Assembly: GCF_004768545.1 (NCBI RefSeq)
Contig: NZ_CP038634.1
Span: forward strand, 1,736,001-1,800,000
DNA length: 64,000 bases
DNA from: Cupriavidus oxalaticus
GTDB taxonomy: Bacteria; Pseudomonadota; Gammaproteobacteria; Burkholderiales; Burkholderiaceae
Reading direction: 5' to 3'
How positions within the stretch are numbered: the first letter of the stretch is position 1; the number at the start of each line of letters is the position of its first letter. The position numbers and the translations under genes were made by a program. The notes beneath the pieces were generated by a model, which worked only from the letters and a program-made list of their open reading frames with translations, was not told the origin of the DNA and did not search any database. Shown here one piece after another: positions 63,379 through 64,000 of the stretch.

Positions 63379-64000
63379 TCACCCCATCCCCACCACACTA
63401 GACAACAGCATCTTCACCAACACCGCCTGCCTTGTCGCCCCGGTCTTGGCAAAGATCCCCCGCAGGTGCGCGCGTACCGTGTTCTTCTTCACGCCGAGCC
63501 TGACGGCTGCTTCATCCAGCGTCAGGCCATCGACCATCAGCAAGGCCAGCTCGATCTCCGTTGGCGTCAGGTGGAACAGCTTGCGCAGGCTGGCGTGCGT
63601 GTTGCGCGGCGACCCGGCCGGGTCGCGGATGAATACCGCGACCGCGGGGCGGCGGGCCTTGTCTTCGGTGCGGTAGCTGAGGGGAATGGGCCGCACCAGC
63701 ACGCTCAGCGGCGTGGCCGCCGCGGGGCGGCTGAGCAGCGTGACTTCGCTGCGCGAGGTGGCCAGTGCGTGGGCTTGCGCGGCGTCTTCGAGGATCTTGC
63801 GGAAGCGGCGGTTTTCCACCGGGCAGTGTGCGTGCAGCGTGCCGCCGGACAGATGGAGGCCGTCGCGCTCTTGCAGCAGGCGCCTGGCGACGTCGTTGCT
63901 GCGGATGGCCTTGCCGTGTTCGTCGAGGATGATGGTGCCGACCAGCAGCCGGTCCACGGCTTCCGCGTACAGGGCGCGCTCGGATTGCAGCAGGTCGAGC
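63379..64000 (-). CDS. LuxR-type HTH transcriptional regulator, C-terminal part
   Basis: The gene enters from the right edge; the frame stays open to the window end (LDLLQSERALYAEAVDRLL upstream of the first GTG), so the N-terminus is missing. Visible are part of a PAS-like or linker region (LLVGTIILDEHGKAIRSNDVARRLLQ), a middle domain with SRPAAATPLSVLVRPIPLSY, and the LuxR/FixJ HTH at the C-terminus: HLTPTEIELALLMVDGLTLDEAAVRLGVKKNTVRAHLRGIFAKTGATRQAVLVKML. No receiver domain is seen. It may control the neighbouring catabolic operons. Confidence 0.87.
   Translation of the reverse strand, partial: LDLLQSERALYAEAVDRLLVGTIILDEHGKAIRSNDVARRLLQERDGLHLSGGTLHAHCPVENRRFRKILEDAAQAHALATSRSEVTLLSRPAAATPLSVLVRPIPLSYRTEDKARRPAVAVFIRDPAGSPRNTHASLRKLFHLTPTEIELALLMVDGLTLDEAAVRLGVKKNTVRAHLRGIFAKTGATRQAVLVKMLLSSVVGMG

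Noticed and set aside
1..64000. CRISPR arrays, tRNA or rRNA genes, prophage or integrase genes, and intact insertion sequences.
   Set aside because: Looked for by eye; no regularly spaced repeats, no cloverleaf or rRNA-like stretch, and no transposase or integrase motif were found.

Overview
The window is high-GC DNA with the gene content of a multi-replicon betaproteobacterium of the Burkholderiaceae, most like Cupriavidus or Ralstonia. This rests on Bug-type solute receptors, an E. coli-like cellulose synthase operon, a CzcCBA-type metal efflux system, fliLMNOPQR and meta-cleavage catabolic genes side by side. The genus is my inference from gene content; nothing was searched. I saw no rRNA, tRNA, CRISPR array, intact insertion sequence or prophage.

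Layout. 1-2.4 kb: end of a meta-cleavage lower pathway (acetaldehyde dehydrogenase, 4-hydroxy-2-oxovalerate aldolase) abutting a chemoreceptor remnant. 2.6-4.9 kb: a PLP ammonia-lyase and RtcB. 5.0-9.8 kb: a small MarR-centred locus with a Bug receptor, a PhnN/AMP-phosphorylase-like fusion enzyme and a NadC. 9.9-14.5 kb: fliLMNOPQR (minus strand). 14.5-18 kb: a repeat-rich gap and aconitase B. 18-27 kb: mixed metabolic and regulatory genes (glutathione transferase, PQQ-type dehydrogenase lipoprotein, methyltransferase, AraC with an anion permease, LysR, acyl-CoA dehydrogenase). 27.5-33.4 kb: tripartite metal efflux operon. 33.5-37.4 kb: two stress/envelope small proteins, an orphan 7TM sensor kinase, a thioesterase and a ThDP-enzyme remnant. 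37.5-52.0 kb: one long cellulose operon in the order bcsB-Z-C-E-F-Q-A-G-R. 52.4-54.0 kb: a lipoprotein and an exported SurE. 54.1-64 kb: a catabolic island (MhpE, MhpF, MhpD, DUF1302-type porin, two SDRs, a meta-cleavage hydrolase, SnoaL-like and SRPBCC proteins) with TetR and LuxR-type regulators.

The most interesting locus is 5.0-9.8 kb. One polypeptide carries a PhnN-like ribose-1,5-bisphosphokinase domain and a domain with the signature of AMP phosphorylases. Together they would turn a nucleoside monophosphate plus phosphate into a free base and PRPP. A separate nadC, which consumes PRPP, has the same promoter architecture: matching TTGACA-type promoters bracketed by two copies of a TTNGANNTCNAA palindrome 57-58 bp apart, with a MarR gene between the two transcription units. 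A Bug receptor follows the fusion gene in the same transcription unit. I read this as a regulon for pyridine-nucleotide or nucleotide salvage through ribose-1,5-bisphosphate. The operators and domains are visible in the sequence; the pathway is inference.

The catabolic genes form a coherent lower pathway. The hydrolase (59.6 kb) would release a 2-hydroxypentadienoate, MhpD hydrates it, MhpE cleaves it to pyruvate and acetaldehyde, and MhpF converts acetaldehyde to acetyl-CoA. No ring-cleaving dioxygenase lies in the window. The cellulose operon carries all accessory genes of the E. coli type (E, F, G, Q, R) in an unusual single-operon order.
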